The translations under genes were made by a program, and so were the position numbers. From the NCBI RefSeq assembly GCF_018494085.1, contig NZ_JABBFP010000007.1, forward strand, positions 105,623 through 169,622: DNA of 64,000 nt, written 5' to 3'. Source of the stretch: Rosenbergiella collisarenosi. Lineage in GTDB: Bacteria; Pseudomonadota; Gammaproteobacteria; Enterobacterales; Enterobacteriaceae. Of this stretch, positions 8,772 to 19,790 are shown piece after piece; position 1 is the stretch's first letter, and the number at the start of each line of letters is the position of its first letter. Below the pieces are notes generated by a model, which saw only the letters and a program-made list of their open reading frames with translations, did not search any database and had not been told where the DNA came from.

Positions 8772-11435
8772 TTAGTCTACCTGAGGGTACTGAGCGGGTA
8801 AGGTTAACGTAAAACAGGCCCCACCCTCTGCCCCATTCTGTGCTGAAATATGGCCATCGTGCAATTCGGTAATCGCTTTGCATATCGCAAGGCCCATCCC
8901 GACGCCGGGGATCGCTGATTCGCTCTCGCCACGGCTAAATTTACTAAATAATCGCGCAGGGTCACCCGGCGGCAGGCCCGGGCCTTGATCACAGATCGTT
9001 ACCTGAACGTGGTGGGCATCAGGATAAATACCCACGGTGATCGGCGCTGTCCTACCGCATCCATATTTAATAGCATTTTCAAAGAGATTTACAAACACAC
9101 GCTCCAATAAAGGTCCTTCGCCACGGACTAAAATGACGTGTTCTGGACTAAGGTAGCGGATTTCCACCTCAGGAAATAGTCGTTCGATGGCCTCGCACGC
9201 GCTTTGTAACACTTCTTCAATGCTCAGCCAATCCGCGGTGAGGCGAAAACCTTCCGCCTCAATTCTGGCCATATCCAACATATTGCTGACAAGACGGATC
9301 ATACTCAGCGTTTGCTCTCGTAACGCTGCCAGCTGTTCCATGATATCGCTAGGCTGTTCACCGAGTTCTAACGTCAGCATTTCTGTATGGGCAAAAAGCA
9401 CCGTCAATGGCGTACGGAGATCGTGGGATAACGCCGAGAGTAGGGAATTACGTAACGCCTCCCGTTCAATGGCGACACGTGAAAACTGTTCACGCTGCGT
9501 CAGCATCACACGCTGTTGCGCTCCCGCGATAAGGAGTACTAACGTTTCTAATAAACGCTGCTGTTCTGGGCTGACCAGAAATTGTGGGCTAACGGTCGCT
9601 AACACCACCACCCCATAAACTTGGTTATTACTCTGCAGCGGTAGCATCCGATAAGGGACACCTGCGAGCGTATCGGTCCCGGCGCCTGCCGCCTGCCCTT
9701 TCTCGAAACACCAGCGAAGGATGGCGCGATCCGGCGATAATTCACTGAGGGTTCCTGCTAAGGGCTGTAGCTGGTTGTCCTGATTAGGCAGCCATATCTC
9801 GCAGGTCGTTGATAAGGCACGTCCGATTGCCTTCTGACCGGCTAGCGCAATCTCCTGTGCTTCACCGTGTTGGTTTAATTCACGCGCCAATTCGTAGAGC
9901 TGTGTGCTGCGTTTTTCTCGCGATCGGGCAACCCGCGCTTGATAGCGTAGCCCGGCGGTAAGGTTACCGATCAATAAACCGACCCCCAACATGATGGAAA
10001 AGGTGACGGCATACTGGGCGTCAGAGATCGCCAACTCTCCTTTCGGATTCACAAAAAACCAATCAAATACAACGATATTGATCAATGAAGCAAACACAGA
10101 AGGCAGTCGACCAAACTTCAGCGCAATCAAGACCACGGCAAGTAGGTAAACCATGACCACATTAATCGGCGAAAATTGTGGGATAAAGATATTAAAGAGT
10201 GTGGTGATCGCGGCACAAGCAAGCGTCGCAGCCAGATAGCCGAGCCAAGGCCGAGGACCCAAACCTTGACTGAACGACGAGGAAGACGATGTATCTTTGA
10301 CGTGGTCGCAAGCGATAATCAGTACATCAAGATCGGGGGCGGCAGCGCCGAGTTGTCGGGTGAGGCGTTGCCGCCACGCTTGGGTGATTGCTCCGCCTCC
10401 TGTCTGACGACCAACAATTAACTTACCCAAATTATGCTCGCGGGCATAACGGACGATAGCGGTAACGCGATCATCAGCCGAGAGGGCCGATGTTAGCGCG
10501 CCAAGATTTTCCGCAATCCGTAAATATTGCAATACCCTATGGCGCTGAAGCCGAGAACGAGAGCGGTAGCCGACAACGTCGACGCTAATAACATGCCATT
10601 CGCAGCCAAGGCGACTTGCTAGCCGAGCCGCGACGCGAATGAGCTTCTCACTCCCTATGCGACCATCAATACAGACTAACAGTGCATCGTTCGTGTGCCA
10701 CACTCGGTCGTCTAAGCGCCGACTATCTCTCCACGCCCGGACTTGTCCGTCGACCCGCTCTGCCGTGCGTCGCAAGGCCAATTCGCGTAATGCGAAAAGA
10801 TTACCTTTGCGGAAAAAATTTTCTATCGCACGCTCGGCACGATCGCCGACGTAGACATTGCCTTGTTGTAGGCGCTCGAGTAAATCGTCGGGGGAGATAT
10901 CGACCAATACGACTTCGTTAGCTTGCTCAAAGAATGGGTCGGGGATCGTTTCTCTGACTTGGATCCCTGTGATGCCACTGACTACATCATTCAAGCTCTC
11001 AAGGTGCTGAACATTCAGGGTTGTCAGGACATCGATGCCGCTATCGAGCAGTTCATCAATATCTTGCCAGCGCTTGGGATGGCGGCTCCCTGCCGCGTTG
11101 GAGTGGGCAAGCTCATCAATTAAAATGATACTCGGCTGGTGCCGTAACGCACCATCGAGATCAAACTCATCGTAGAGTTGCCCACGGGCTTTTTGCCGTG
11201 GGAGAACCGTCAATCCTTGCAGTAATGCTTGGGTTGCCACTCGCCCATGACTTTCGGCGATCCCGACCAGCACGTCGATACCTTGCGCCTGTAGGCGGTG
11301 GGCTTCTTGCAACATCGCCCAGGTTTTTCCAACGCCCGCACAAGCACCAAAATAGATTTTAAGCTTACCGCGTGCCGCTTGTTGGCTTTCGAGCAACAAG
11401 CTTTCTGGTGTTGGACGGCGATCGTCGTCAGTCAT
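8772..11435 (-). CDS. kdpD: Sensor histidine kinase KdpD
   Basis: Membrane sensor kinase/phosphatase that controls KdpE in response to K+ supply. The 887 residues comprise an N-terminal KdpD domain with Walker A GACAGVGKT (about 32-40), a universal-stress-like domain (about 250-375), four membrane helices (about 395-500), a GAF-like region, and the kinase core with phosphorylated histidine in LSALSHDLRTPL, N box NAIKYG, and G boxes DQGPGLP and GVGMGLAI. The E. coli protein has 894 residues. It is placed 3 bp after kdpC and 1 bp before kdpE, so translation is probably coupled. All motifs needed for activity appear present. Confidence 0.97.
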   Translation of the reverse strand: MTDDDRRPTPESLLLESQQAARGKLKIYFGACAGVGKTWAMLQEAHRLQAQGIDVLVGIAESHGRVATQALLQGLTVLPRQKARGQLYDEFDLDGALRHQPSIILIDELAHSNAAGSRHPKRWQDIDELLDSGIDVLTTLNVQHLESLNDVVSGITGIQVRETIPDPFFEQANEVVLVDISPDDLLERLQQGNVYVGDRAERAIENFFRKGNLFALRELALRRTAERVDGQVRAWRDSRRLDDRVWHTNDALLVCIDGRIGSEKLIRVAARLASRLGCEWHVISVDVVGYRSRSRLQRHRVLQYLRIAENLGALTSALSADDRVTAIVRYAREHNLGKLIVGRQTGGGAITQAWRQRLTRQLGAAAPDLDVLIIACDHVKDTSSSSSFSQGLGPRPWLGYLAATLACAAITTLFNIFIPQFSPINVVMVYLLAVVLIALKFGRLPSVFASLINIVVFDWFFVNPKGELAISDAQYAVTFSIMLGVGLLIGNLTAGLRYQARVARSREKRSTQLYELARELNQHGEAQEIALAGQKAIGRALSTTCEIWLPNQDNQLQPLAGTLSELSPDRAILRWCFEKGQAAGAGTDTLAGVPYRMLPLQSNNQVYGVVVLATVSPQFLVSPEQQRLLETLVLLIAGAQQRVMLTQREQFSRVAIEREALRNSLLSALSHDLRTPLTVLFAHTEMLTLELGEQPSDIMEQLAALREQTLSMIRLVSNMLDMARIEAEGFRLTADWLSIEEVLQSACEAIERLFPEVEIRYLSPEHVILVRGEGPLLERVFVNLFENAIKYGCGRTAPITVGIYPDAHHVQVTICDQGPGLPPGDPARLFSKFSRGESESAIPGVGMGLAICKAITELHDGHISAQNGAEGGACFTLTLPAQYPQVD

Positions 11436-11438
11436 GCA

Positions 11439-12017
11439 TTACTTCCCCACTAGGCGCTGATCGAGCGCTATATTAAGTGCGACTAGGTTTACCACAGTTG
11501 GCCCCATAAAGGACAGTCGTGGTTGTTCCGTATAGGCACTGACGAGCTTTTTCACGTCGCTTACCGCAAGGTGCCGCGCCTGCGCGACACGTGGGATCTG
11601 CCACTCTACCGCCGCAAGCGATAACGTAGGGTCAAGCCCACTCGCTGATGTGGTCACCAACTCGGTCGGTACTGCACGACTGGCGAGGGGGTTCTGTGAG
11701 CGTAGTAGACTCACCTGTTGATCGATACGTTGCGCAAGTTGTGGATTGCTCACTGCGAGGTTACTCCCACCGGAGGCGAGAGGATTATCCGCGTGCCCTG
11801 CCGTCGCAGAGGGTCGGCCATGGAAATATCCCGCTTGTGTAAAATCTTGCCCAATTAACGTGGAACCTAGCAGTGCTGAACCTTTTTTGATCAGCGATCC
11901 CTGCGCCTGTTGGGGAAATAGTCGATTACCCACGACGGTAGTGAGCAGAGGATAAACGATCCCCGTAAGTAGCGTTAACAGCAGAAATAGCGAAACAGCA
12001 GGTCGAAAAATGTTCAT
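11439..12017 (-). CDS. kdpC: Potassium-transporting ATPase subunit C
   Basis: KdpC, 192 residues (E. coli 190), a single-span inner-membrane subunit whose periplasmic domain stabilises the KdpFABC pump and affects K+ affinity. Residues about 7-27 form the N-terminal membrane anchor. The family segments [16 protein letters not shown] and [20 protein letters not shown] are clear; the latter includes the conserved SGLDP. It sits 9 bp behind kdpB and 3 bp before kdpD, inside the kdpFABCDE operon. Confidence 0.96.
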   Translation of the reverse strand: MNIFRPAVSLFLLLTLLTGIVYPLLTTVVGNRLFPQQAQGSLIKKGSALLGSTLIGQDFTQAGYFHGRPSATAGHADNPLASGGSNLAVSNPQLAQRIDQQVSLLRSQNPLASRAVPTELVTTSASGLDPTLSLAAVEWQIPRVAQARHLAVSDVKKLVSAYTEQPRLSFMGPTVVNLVALNIALDQRLVGK

Positions 12018-12026
12018 TTTATTCTC

Positions 12027-14066
12027 CTAAGCCACACCCAGCGCGGTTAATAACAGGTCGATGACCTTGATTCCCGGGAAGGGTAAAATGAGTCCGCCTA
12101 GCCCGTAGATCCATAGATTACGGCGTAATAAGGCCGACGCAGAAACTGCTTTATACGGGACACCACGTAGCGCTAGAGGGATCAGCGCAACAATGATCAG
12201 CGCGTTAAAGATGACGGCAGATAAAATCGCCGAGGAGGGAGAGTGAAGATGCATGATATTCAACTCTGCCAATTGCGGATAGACCACCGTAAAGGCCGCA
12301 GGAATAATGGCGAAATACTTCGCCACATCGTTAGCAATACTGAAGGTGGTGAGTGAGCCACGGGTCATCAGCATTTGTTTACCGATATGTACGACTTCCA
12401 GTAGCTTGGTCGGGTTCGAGTCCAAATCGACCATATTTCCTGCTTCTTTTGCCGCTTGAGTACCGGAATTCATCGCGACCGCTACGTCTGCCTGCGCCAG
12501 TGCTGGGGCATCATTCGTCCCATCACCGGTCATCGCCACCATTCGTCCTTCCGCTTGATATTGTCGGATTAGCGCGAGCTTAGCTTCTGGAGTCGCCTGC
12601 GACAGGAAGTCATCGACACCGGCTTCAGCAGCAATCGCCGCTGCTGTCAGGGCGTTATCCCCCGTTACCATCACCGTTTTAATCCCCATCTTACGTAGCT
12701 GACTAAAACGCTCTTTAATTCCGCCTTTGACGATATCCTTCAGGGCGACCACCCCCATGACGCGTTGATTCTCAATCACTACCAGCGGGGTCTCACCACG
12801 ACGTGCGATCTCATCCGCCGTCTGCACAACTTCATCAGGGAAACTACCGCCTTGCTGGCGGGCATAGTCACGCACCGCCTCCATCGCACCTTTCATAATG
12901 CGTGTTTGTGCGAAGTCTATTCCACTCATTCTGGTTTGAGCGGTAAAGGGAATAAAGGTGGCTTGCAGCGAACTCAACTCACGTTCGCGTAAATTAAAGC
13001 GCTGTTTTGCTAAGACGACGATACTCCGTCCTTCTGGCGTTTCATCCGCTAACGAAGCGAGTTGCGCGGCATTGGCGAGTGCCTCCTCAGTCACGCCTTC
13101 GGCCGGATAAAAGGCGGAAGCTTGGCGATTACCAAATGTGATCGTGCCGGTTTTATCCATCAGTAAGACATCCACATCGCCTGCCGCCTCGACGGCTCTA
13201 CCGCTGGTCGCGATCACGTTGGCGTTAAGCATCCGACTCATCCCGGCAATACCGATCGCGGATAAGAGTGCGCCGATGGTCGTCGGAATAAGACAAACCA
13301 ATAAAGCGACCAATACCACGACGCTGATAGCATGCCCTCCCCACAACGAAAATGGATAGAGCGTTGCCGTCGCGATAACAAAGATGATGGTCAGAGATAT
13401 CAATAGGATAGAGAGGGCAACCTCATTGGGGGTTTTACGCCGTTTTGCGCCTTCAACCATGGTGATCATCCGGTCAATAAACGTTTCACCGGGGTTCACG
13501 CTACATTGGATCACCAGCCAATCTGATAAAATCCGCGTTCCGCCGGTTACCGAAGCAAAGTCACCTCCGGCTTCACGGATAACGGGCGCAGATTCACCGG
13601 TAATCGCGCTTTCATCGACCGATGCCCCGCCGATTAAGACCTCCCCATCGCAAGGAATAATGTCGCCAGCGTCTACCCGTACCCAATCGCCTTTACGTAA
13701 CGCCTCAGCGGACAGCGTGGTAAACGCAGCATGCTCAGTCGGCTGTTCGAGCTTCTTCGCCCAGCTCGTTTGTTTTAGTCCTTTTAAACTTTCCGCTTGC
13801 GCCTTGCTCCGCCCTTCGGCTAAGGCCTCCGCGAAATTAGCGAAGAGGACGGTGAACCATAGCCATAGACTTATCGCACCGGTAAAAATAGCCTCCGACC
13901 ACTGCTGCTGTGCCAATGCGAAGAGGGCCATCACGCTAGTGAGCGCACTACCTAGCCATACCACAAACATCACCGGGTTGCGCCACTGAGTGACGGGGGA
14001 GAGTTTTCTAAATGAGTCACCGCAGGCTTGTAATAGAGCCTGACGAGAGGTCGTTGAGTTCCGCAT
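12027..14066 (-). CDS. kdpB: Potassium-transporting ATPase ATP-binding subunit
   Basis: P-type ATPase subunit that energises K+ uptake by the Kdp complex. At 679 residues (E. coli 682) it has the actuator motif TGES at 156-159, with S159 equivalent to the regulatory serine of E. coli; the phosphorylation motif DKTGT starting at D304; and the hinge motif [20 protein letters not shown]. Seven membrane helices are expected and the hydrophobic segments fit. It begins one base after the kdpA stop. No disabling change is seen. Confidence 0.97.
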   Translation of the reverse strand: MRNSTTSRQALLQACGDSFRKLSPVTQWRNPVMFVVWLGSALTSVMALFALAQQQWSEAIFTGAISLWLWFTVLFANFAEALAEGRSKAQAESLKGLKQTSWAKKLEQPTEHAAFTTLSAEALRKGDWVRVDAGDIIPCDGEVLIGGASVDESAITGESAPVIREAGGDFASVTGGTRILSDWLVIQCSVNPGETFIDRMITMVEGAKRRKTPNEVALSILLISLTIIFVIATATLYPFSLWGGHAISVVVLVALLVCLIPTTIGALLSAIGIAGMSRMLNANVIATSGRAVEAAGDVDVLLMDKTGTITFGNRQASAFYPAEGVTEEALANAAQLASLADETPEGRSIVVLAKQRFNLRERELSSLQATFIPFTAQTRMSGIDFAQTRIMKGAMEAVRDYARQQGGSFPDEVVQTADEIARRGETPLVVIENQRVMGVVALKDIVKGGIKERFSQLRKMGIKTVMVTGDNALTAAAIAAEAGVDDFLSQATPEAKLALIRQYQAEGRMVAMTGDGTNDAPALAQADVAVAMNSGTQAAKEAGNMVDLDSNPTKLLEVVHIGKQMLMTRGSLTTFSIANDVAKYFAIIPAAFTVVYPQLAELNIMHLHSPSSAILSAVIFNALIIVALIPLALRGVPYKAVSASALLRRNLWIYGLGGLILPFPGIKVIDLLLTALGVA

Positions 14067-14067
14067 A

Positions 14068-15771
14068 TTAATGACTCCCAGCCGCAGACTGAGTAAGAAG
14101 TTGTAAATGCTCGGCCACTGGGCCTAACGCGAGAGAAGGAATGAAGGTTAATGCTCCGGTCAGTAATACCGTTCCGATCAGTAACCCGACGAATAAAGCC
14201 CCATGAGTGGGTAGAGTACCGGCACTACGTGGCTGAATATTACGTTTTACCAGTCGCCCGGCAATAATCAGTAGCGGAATAAAGGGTAGGAAGCGCCCCA
14301 GCAGCATGACGAGACCCAGTAACAGATTCCAGAAGGGGGTATTCGCAGAGAGCCCACCGAATGCGCTACCGTTATTATTTGCTGCAGAAGAAAGTGCATA
14401 AAGAACTTCGGTAAAACCATGCGGACCAGGGTTGCTGATGCCCGCACGTCCTGCTTCCGTCATTAACGCTAGGGCGGTTCCGGCAAGCACTAATAACGGT
14501 GTTATTAGGATATAGAGTGCCGCCATTTTCATTTCGTGGGGGCCGATTTTTTTCCCGAGGTATTCGGGGGTACGCCCAATCATCAGTCCGGCAATGAATA
14601 CGGCAAGAATAACGTTAATCAGCATGCCATACAGGCCCGAGCCTGCCCCACCGAATACAACCTCACCTATCTGCATTAACCATAAAGGTACTAGCCCCCC
14701 TAATGCGGTGAGCGAGTCATGCATGGCAACAACCGCCCCACAAGACGCGGCCGTCGTCACCACGGTATATAACGACGAGGCTAAGAGACCAAAGCGACTC
14801 TCTTTACCTTCCCAGTTAAACGCGCTGTCGCCACCGGCCAGCGTCAGAGACGGATTTCCTTTCAATTCAGCGTACATCACGACTACCACGGCAACGATAA
14901 ACATTAGACTCATCGCCCACAGCAGCGCATTGCCCTGCCGTTTATCCTTAACCACATCGCCAAAGGCGAAACAGAGGGCTGCGGGAATAAGGAAGATCAA
15001 CACCATCTGTACAAAGTTAGTCAGGACATTTGGGTTTTCAAACGGATGGGCCGAGTTAGCGTTAAAGAAACCGCCGCCATTAGTCCCCAATAGTTTGATC
15101 GACTCTAAGGAGGCAACCGGCCCTAGCGGTAGACTCTGCTTAACGCCTTCCAGCGAGGTGTAATCCACGTAGCTATGTAGGCTCTGTACCACGCCTTGGC
15201 TGATAAAGAAGAGTGCGCTGAGAAGTGAGAGTGGGAGTAATAAGAAAAGCGTAATACGCAGTAAATCGCGCCATGCATTCCCCAAATGTGTCTGTTCACG
15301 CCAGATGAATCCGCGGACTAGGGCGAACAGTATGGCGATACCTGTGGCTGCCGACAGGAAGTTTTGAACGGTCAGACCCACCATGCTGCTGAAATAGCTG
15401 ATAGTGGTTTCTCCAGCATAGGCCTGCCAGTTGGTATTTGTCACAAAACTTATTGCCGTGTTGAGCGCTAGGTCCCAACTCAAGCCAGGCAGATGTTGCG
15501 GATTAAACGGTAACCATGCCTGTGATAGCAGTATTATAAAAAGAAATAGAAAACCGAGTAGGTTGAATACCAAGATAGCGGCGAGGTAGTGATAGCCATT
15601 CATCGCGTTGCGCCGAATACCGCATAGGCCGAATAGCCCCTTTTCAATAGCGCCACATCCGACGAAGGCCTGATCGTGGATCATCGCAGCTAACAATTTA
15701 CCCAAAGGTTTGGCACAGACCAACACCGTTACCAGAAAACTCGCAATAAGTAGCGCGGCTTGACTGGGCAT
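14068..15771 (-). CDS. kdpA: Potassium-transporting ATPase potassium-binding subunit
   Basis: Channel-like subunit of the Kdp pump that selects and binds K+ from the periplasm, 567 residues (E. coli 557), with ten predicted membrane helices and four MPM-type pore repeats. Selectivity-filter segments are visible, for example [11 protein letters not shown] and [20 protein letters not shown]. The start ATG at 15769-15771 shares one base with the kdpF stop (TGATG arrangement), which supports both reading frames. The N-terminus is the usual short hydrophobic helix. Confidence 0.97.
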   Translation of the reverse strand: MPSQAALLIASFLVTVLVCAKPLGKLLAAMIHDQAFVGCGAIEKGLFGLCGIRRNAMNGYHYLAAILVFNLLGFLFLFIILLSQAWLPFNPQHLPGLSWDLALNTAISFVTNTNWQAYAGETTISYFSSMVGLTVQNFLSAATGIAILFALVRGFIWREQTHLGNAWRDLLRITLFLLLPLSLLSALFFISQGVVQSLHSYVDYTSLEGVKQSLPLGPVASLESIKLLGTNGGGFFNANSAHPFENPNVLTNFVQMVLIFLIPAALCFAFGDVVKDKRQGNALLWAMSLMFIVAVVVVMYAELKGNPSLTLAGGDSAFNWEGKESRFGLLASSLYTVVTTAASCGAVVAMHDSLTALGGLVPLWLMQIGEVVFGGAGSGLYGMLINVILAVFIAGLMIGRTPEYLGKKIGPHEMKMAALYILITPLLVLAGTALALMTEAGRAGISNPGPHGFTEVLYALSSAANNNGSAFGGLSANTPFWNLLLGLVMLLGRFLPFIPLLIIAGRLVKRNIQPRSAGTLPTHGALFVGLLIGTVLLTGALTFIPSLALGPVAEHLQLLTQSAAGSH

Positions 15772-15860
15772 CAGAAATTCTCCGCATGAAATAAGGTATA
15801 AAATAAGTAGCCTAATAAGGCGAGGATGAGCACAGTTCCGATCATAAAGGCTGGTGACAT
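15771..15860 (-). CDS. kdpF: Potassium-transporting ATPase small subunit KdpF
   Basis: A 29-residue single-helix peptide, [20 protein letters not shown] followed by YTLFHAENF, the same length as E. coli KdpF and ending in the same AE-x-F pattern. It stabilises the KdpFABC complex in the membrane. The frame starts at the ATG at 15858-15860, with a GGAG ribosome site 7-10 bases upstream, and its TGA overlaps the kdpA start by one base. It is the first gene of the operon and is easily missed because of its size. Confidence 0.93.
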   Translation of the reverse strand: MSPAFMIGTVLILALLGYLFYTLFHAENF

Positions 15861-15938
15861 ACGCTTAACTCCAGATTTTTTAACTTCCTGAATATTAAGG
15901 TTTTTAAGATAAAAAAATCGTAAAGATTGGCGAAGAGA

Positions 15939-15955
15939 TATAAATAAAATATAAA
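15939..15955 (-). promoter_or_regulatory. Candidate KdpE operator upstream of kdpF
   Basis: On the minus strand this reads TTTATA, five bases, TTTATA: two 6-bp direct half-sites with 5-bp spacing, the architecture known for the E. coli KdpE target (TTTATA-N5-TTTACA). It lies 78 bp upstream of kdpF. The region between it and kdpF is T-rich with no strong -35 box, as expected of an activated promoter. Confidence 0.65.
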
Positions 15956-15983
15956 AATTCGGACCTTAGGAAGTCGCTGGCTT

Positions 15984-16012
15984 TTGCATTATAAAAAAAA
16001 TCAACGTATAAC
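15984..16012 (+). promoter_or_regulatory. mmuP promoter
   Basis: TTGCAT (15984-15989) and TATAAC (16007-16012) are separated by 17 bp, a good sigma-70 promoter. Transcription should start near 16019, just ahead of the MetJ boxes. Confidence 0.65.
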
Positions 16013-16028
16013 ATGCTGATAGCTATTT

Positions 16029-16044
16029 AGATGTCTAAACGTTT
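16029..16044 (+). promoter_or_regulatory. Two tandem MetJ boxes
   Basis: Adjacent 8-mers AGATGTCT (7 of 8 to the met-box consensus AGACGTCT) and AAACGTTT (6 of 8) form a minimal MetJ operator. It sits between the predicted transcription start and the mmuP start codon, so methionine (as SAM-MetJ) should repress the operon. It also argues against using the ATG inside the box at 16031 as the start. Confidence 0.7.
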
Positions 16045-16054
16045 AGAAGGTCAC

Positions 16055-17458
16055 ATGCAATCAGAAGCTAAACAGAATGGTTCATTGCAGCGCACGATGA
16101 AAGCCCGTCATCTCGTCATGCTCTCTCTTGGCGGGGTGATTGGTACCGGACTATTTTTTAATACCGGCTACATTATCGCCAGTACAGGTGCGGCGGGAAC
16201 GTTACTCGCGTATTTAATTGGGGCCTTGGTGGTCTGGCTAGTGATGCAAAGTCTCGGAGAGCTCTCAGTCGCCATGCCAGAAACGGGTGCGTTCCATGTC
16301 TATGCTACGCGTTATCTCGGCCCCGCCACAGGTTATACGGTTGCCTGGCTCTACTGGTTGACCTGGACCGTAGCCTTGGGGTCGAGCTTCACCGCTGCTG
16401 GCTTCTGTATGCAGTATTGGTTCCCAACCGTCCCGATCTGGCAGTGGTGTTTACTCTTCTGCGTCATTATTTTTGGTCTCAATATTATCTCTACGCGCTT
16501 TTTCGCTGAGGGTGAGTTCTGGTTCTCGATCGTGAAAGTGATTACGATCCTAGTCTTCATTATTTTGGGGGGCGCTGCCATTTTCGGCCTAATACCGATG
16601 CATGACGGGACGCCACCTCCCTTTTTACACACTATTACCGCCGGAGGCTGGTTTCCCCATGGCACGCTACCGATCCTCATGACCATGGTTGCGGTGAACT
16701 TCGCATTCTCAGGCACGGAACTTATCGGGATTGCGGCGGGTGAAACTGAAAATCCGGAGAAGGTTATCCCCGTTGCGATCCGTACGACGATTGCCCGACT
16801 CGTGATCTTTTTCTTGGGAACCGTCTTTGTGTTGGCAGCGCTCATCCCTATGCAGCAAGCCGGGGTTGAGAAAAGTCCTTTCGTGCTGGTCTTCGAGAAG
16901 ATTGGTATCCCTTATGCGGCTGATATTTTCAACTTTGTTATCCTTACCGCAATCCTCTCGGCCGCTAACTCTGGTCTGTATGCATCGGGAAGGATGCTAT
17001 GGTCATTAGCTAACCAACAGACGCTACCGCGTGCATTTGCGCGGGTTAATCGTCGTGGAATACCCGTATTTGCTATTAGTATTAGTATGTTGGGTGGAGT
17101 GTTAGCGCTCTTTTCGAGTATCGTCGCGCCTGATACCGTCTTTGTCGCGCTCTCGGCCATTTCTGGCTTCGCCGTTGTCGCCGTATGGCTGAGTATCTGT
17201 GCTTCCCACTATCGGTTCCGTCGCCACTATATTGCCTCCGGCCAGCCGATCGAGGGTCTTGCCTATCGCGCCCCTGGCTTTCCTGTACTCCCTATTCTTG
17301 GCTTTGCCTTGTGTCTTATCGCCTGTTTAGGATTGGCCTTCGACCCAAGCCAGAGAATTGCGCTATGGTGTGGCCTACCCTTCGTTGCGTGTTGCTATGC
17401 CGCCTACTACCTAACCTCTGCAAAAAAAGCTAAGGACGTGAAGCATGTCTCTGACTAA
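16055..17458 (+). CDS. mmuP: S-methylmethionine permease
   Basis: Amino acid/polyamine/cation (APC) superfamily carrier that imports S-methylmethionine, a plant-derived methyl donor. From the ATG at 16055 the product is 467 residues, the same as E. coli MmuP, and nearly all of it aligns in memory: [20 protein letters not shown] at the N-terminus, [18 protein letters not shown] in the middle, and 12 predicted membrane helices. This start has AGAAGG four bases upstream; the in-frame ATG at 16031 has no ribosome site and lies in the MetJ operator. The gene overlaps mmuM by 14 bp, so the two are cotranscribed and together turn S-methylmethionine plus homocysteine into methionine. Confidence 0.95.
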   Translation: MQSEAKQNGSLQRTMKARHLVMLSLGGVIGTGLFFNTGYIIASTGAAGTLLAYLIGALVVWLVMQSLGELSVAMPETGAFHVYATRYLGPATGYTVAWLYWLTWTVALGSSFTAAGFCMQYWFPTVPIWQWCLLFCVIIFGLNIISTRFFAEGEFWFSIVKVITILVFIILGGAAIFGLIPMHDGTPPPFLHTITAGGWFPHGTLPILMTMVAVNFAFSGTELIGIAAGETENPEKVIPVAIRTTIARLVIFFLGTVFVLAALIPMQQAGVEKSPFVLVFEKIGIPYAADIFNFVILTAILSAANSGLYASGRMLWSLANQQTLPRAFARVNRRGIPVFAISISMLGGVLALFSSIVAPDTVFVALSAISGFAVVAVWLSICASHYRFRRHYIASGQPIEGLAYRAPGFPVLPILGFALCLIACLGLAFDPSQRIALWCGLPFVACCYAAYYLTSAKKAKDVKHVSD

Positions 17459-18398
17459 TCCCCTGACCTCGTTACTCACTCAGCACCCCTTTATTGTGTT
17501 GGACGGTGCTCTGGCTACCGAGCTGGAAACGCGGGGATGCCAGATTACCGATAGCCTTTGGTCAGCCAATGTCTTAATTAATCAGCCAGAAATTATCCGT
17601 CAGGTGCATCTCGACTATTTTCGGGCCGGTGCACAGTGTGCCATCACCGCTAGCTATCAGGCGTCGATTGAAGGGTTTGCTCGGCGGGGGCTGAATACTG
17701 AACAGGCGCAAGCACTCATCGCCCGTAGCGTGACGCTGGCCATAGAAGCACGAACTGAGTTTCTTCGCGAACAGCCAACGGCACCCCGCCCCCTAGTCGC
17801 GGGATCGGTCGGGCCTTATGGCGCTTTTTTAGCGGATGGTTCGGAATACCGCGGCGATTACTCGTTAACACCTGAAGCTTTTATTGATTTTCATCGCCCC
17901 CGCATTACACAACTGCTGGCTGCGGGTGCAGATCTACTCGCCTGCGAGACACAGCCTTCTTTCGCTGAGATCCAAGCATTATGTCAGCTGATACAAGAAT
18001 TTCCCGAGGCGAGAGCGTGGTTTAGCGTTACCCTTAAAGATGCTCAGCACCTCAGCGATGGTACCCCGTTAGCAACCGTCGCCAATTTCCTGGCGACGCA
18101 ACCTCAGGTCGTTGCATTGGGGATTAACTGTATCGCACTGACAGAAACAACAGCGGCACTCGCGCATTTACACCGATTAACCGCTCTGCCGCTCGTGGTG
18201 TATCCCAACTCTGGTGAGACCTACGATGCGACAAGTAAAACGTGGCACCAGGGCGGTACCCATTGTCAACAACTGAGCGACTATCTCCCTGATTGGCTGG
18301 CAGCAGGCGCACGGCTGATCGGCGGCTGTTGCCGAACCTCTCCTACAGATATTCAGGCATTGGCCCAACAGCAGTCAGCCCTCACGAATGGGCAATAA
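17445..18398 (+). CDS. mmuM: Homocysteine S-methyltransferase
   Basis: Transfers a methyl group from S-methylmethionine (or SAM) to homocysteine, giving methionine; it works with the permease MmuP. The 317-residue TIM-barrel protein has the zinc ligands C229 (GINCIALTE) and C295/C296 (IGGCCRTSP), and the N-terminal [11 protein letters not shown]. Its start overlaps the end of mmuP and is preceded by an AAGGA-like ribosome site. Its last 17 bases overlap the 3' end of the convergent OFA-type carrier gene on the other strand, so no terminator fits between the two. Confidence 0.95.
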   Translation: MSLTNPLTSLLTQHPFIVLDGALATELETRGCQITDSLWSANVLINQPEIIRQVHLDYFRAGAQCAITASYQASIEGFARRGLNTEQAQALIARSVTLAIEARTEFLREQPTAPRPLVAGSVGPYGAFLADGSEYRGDYSLTPEAFIDFHRPRITQLLAAGADLLACETQPSFAEIQALCQLIQEFPEARAWFSVTLKDAQHLSDGTPLATVANFLATQPQVVALGINCIALTETTAALAHLHRLTALPLVVYPNSGETYDATSKTWHQGGTHCQQLSDYLPDWLAAGARLIGGCCRTSPTDIQALAQQQSALTNGQ

Positions 18399-19641
18399 AA
18401 CGCTTACGCCAAGGTTTGAGCACTGTAATCGCTAAGAGTGCGGTGAGCACGTCCAACCCAATGGCTAGGCTAAAAACCGGTACCCACCCGTGGCTTGCTT
18501 GATAGAGTAACGCGGCGAGTGGGCCACCGAGGATCGATCCCACCCCCTGAGATAGGTATAACCAACCATAATTGCTCGTCGCATGTTGCTGGCCAAACGT
18601 ATCGGTTAGGGTTGCGGGGAAAAGAGAGAATATTTCTCCCCATCCTAAAAATACGACCCCCGACAGTAGGATGAATAATAGCGGGTCCTGCCGGAAGGTC
18701 AGCCATAGCGTCATGGCACATGCCTCTAGGATAAAGGCGACAAACATCGTATTTTCGCGCCCGATACGATCAGAGACCCACCCAAAGAGGGGGCGGGTAA
18801 GGCCGTTGGTGAGGCGATCAAGACTCATCGCCAGCGGTAGCGCCGCCATACCGAAAATCAGCGCCTGTCCGACTCCAATATCTGTAGCAAAACTCGCGAG
18901 TTGCGAGGTGACCATCAGCCCAGAGGTAGACATACACGCCATCATAAAAAAGAGTAGCCAAAATAAGGGCTGCTTAAGCATTTGTGAGGAAGAGTAGTTG
19001 CGTTGCCTTGGAAGATTAACGTCCGCTGTTGCCTTCACGACAGGTGCCTCGCGCAGTCCACGACTAGCTAATCCTCCCACTACCGTAAAACCTACCCCAA
19101 ACGTGGCTAAGGTGGCCGTTAAACCATGGTGAGCGAGCGAAGTAGAAATGGGCAAGGTTGTCACGATAGCCCCCATACCATAGCCTGCCGCGACCATCCC
19201 TGCCGCGAAACCGCGCTGGTGCGGGAACCAACGTACAACTTGCCCTATAATACCGATGTAGACAATCCCCGTCCCGATACCGCCGACTACGCCATACATC
19301 AGGTACAGCATCCATAACGAGTGGCTAACCGCCGCACCTATCCAACTGAACCCCGTCAGCAAGGTACCTAGCCCGATTAACCGCTGCGCACCATAGCGAT
19401 CAATTAATTTGCCCTGTAATGGGGAGAGGAATGTCTGAAAAACAATTAATAACGAAAACGTCACCTGTAAGACTGGCAGCGTGACATCAAGCCGTTCCAA
19501 GAGAGGCTTTGTCAGAAGCGTCCAGACGTACTGAGGACTAGAGATTGAGGCCATACACAGTAGCCCCAGAGCCAATTGTTGCCACTTTTGCGCAGGTCGA
19601 ACTTGCGTAGGGGTAAGGCTAATTTCAGTCTGCACGCTCAT
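18382..19641 (-). CDS. MFS carrier of the oxalate/formate antiporter (OFA) type
   Basis: A 419-residue major facilitator with 12 predicted membrane helices. Its N-terminal half (SSPQYVWTLLTKPLLERLDV and FQTFLSPLQGKLIDRYGAQR) resembles OxlT-like antiporters, and the loop GWVSDRIGRENT is the usual MFS motif A. The substrate is unknown; small organic anions are likely. I chose the ATG at 19639-19641 because GGGAGGA lies 7 bases upstream; a longer frame upstream looks unconserved. It overlaps mmuM tail to tail by 17 bp and diverges from the LacI-type regulator gene, whose start is 149 bp away, so that regulator could control it. Confidence 0.82.
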   Translation of the reverse strand: MSVQTEISLTPTQVRPAQKWQQLALGLLCMASISSPQYVWTLLTKPLLERLDVTLPVLQVTFSLLIVFQTFLSPLQGKLIDRYGAQRLIGLGTLLTGFSWIGAAVSHSLWMLYLMYGVVGGIGTGIVYIGIIGQVVRWFPHQRGFAAGMVAAGYGMGAIVTTLPISTSLAHHGLTATLATFGVGFTVVGGLASRGLREAPVVKATADVNLPRQRNYSSSQMLKQPLFWLLFFMMACMSTSGLMVTSQLASFATDIGVGQALIFGMAALPLAMSLDRLTNGLTRPLFGWVSDRIGRENTMFVAFILEACAMTLWLTFRQDPLLFILLSGVVFLGWGEIFSLFPATLTDTFGQQHATSNYGWLYLSQGVGSILGGPLAALLYQASHGWVPVFSLAIGLDVLTALLAITVLKPWRKRFIAHS

Positions 19642-19790
19642 CAGTTTTCCTCCCTCGTGATAGGCGTTAACTGAAGCAAGGTCTGTGCCAGTCCGGACAA
19701 GTAAAAATAACTTATTGGTCTCTCGGCAGAACATATCTTTTTCGGTATACCCACGGCATAATAAGTCCCTCTGCTGCCAATGCGTAATCT

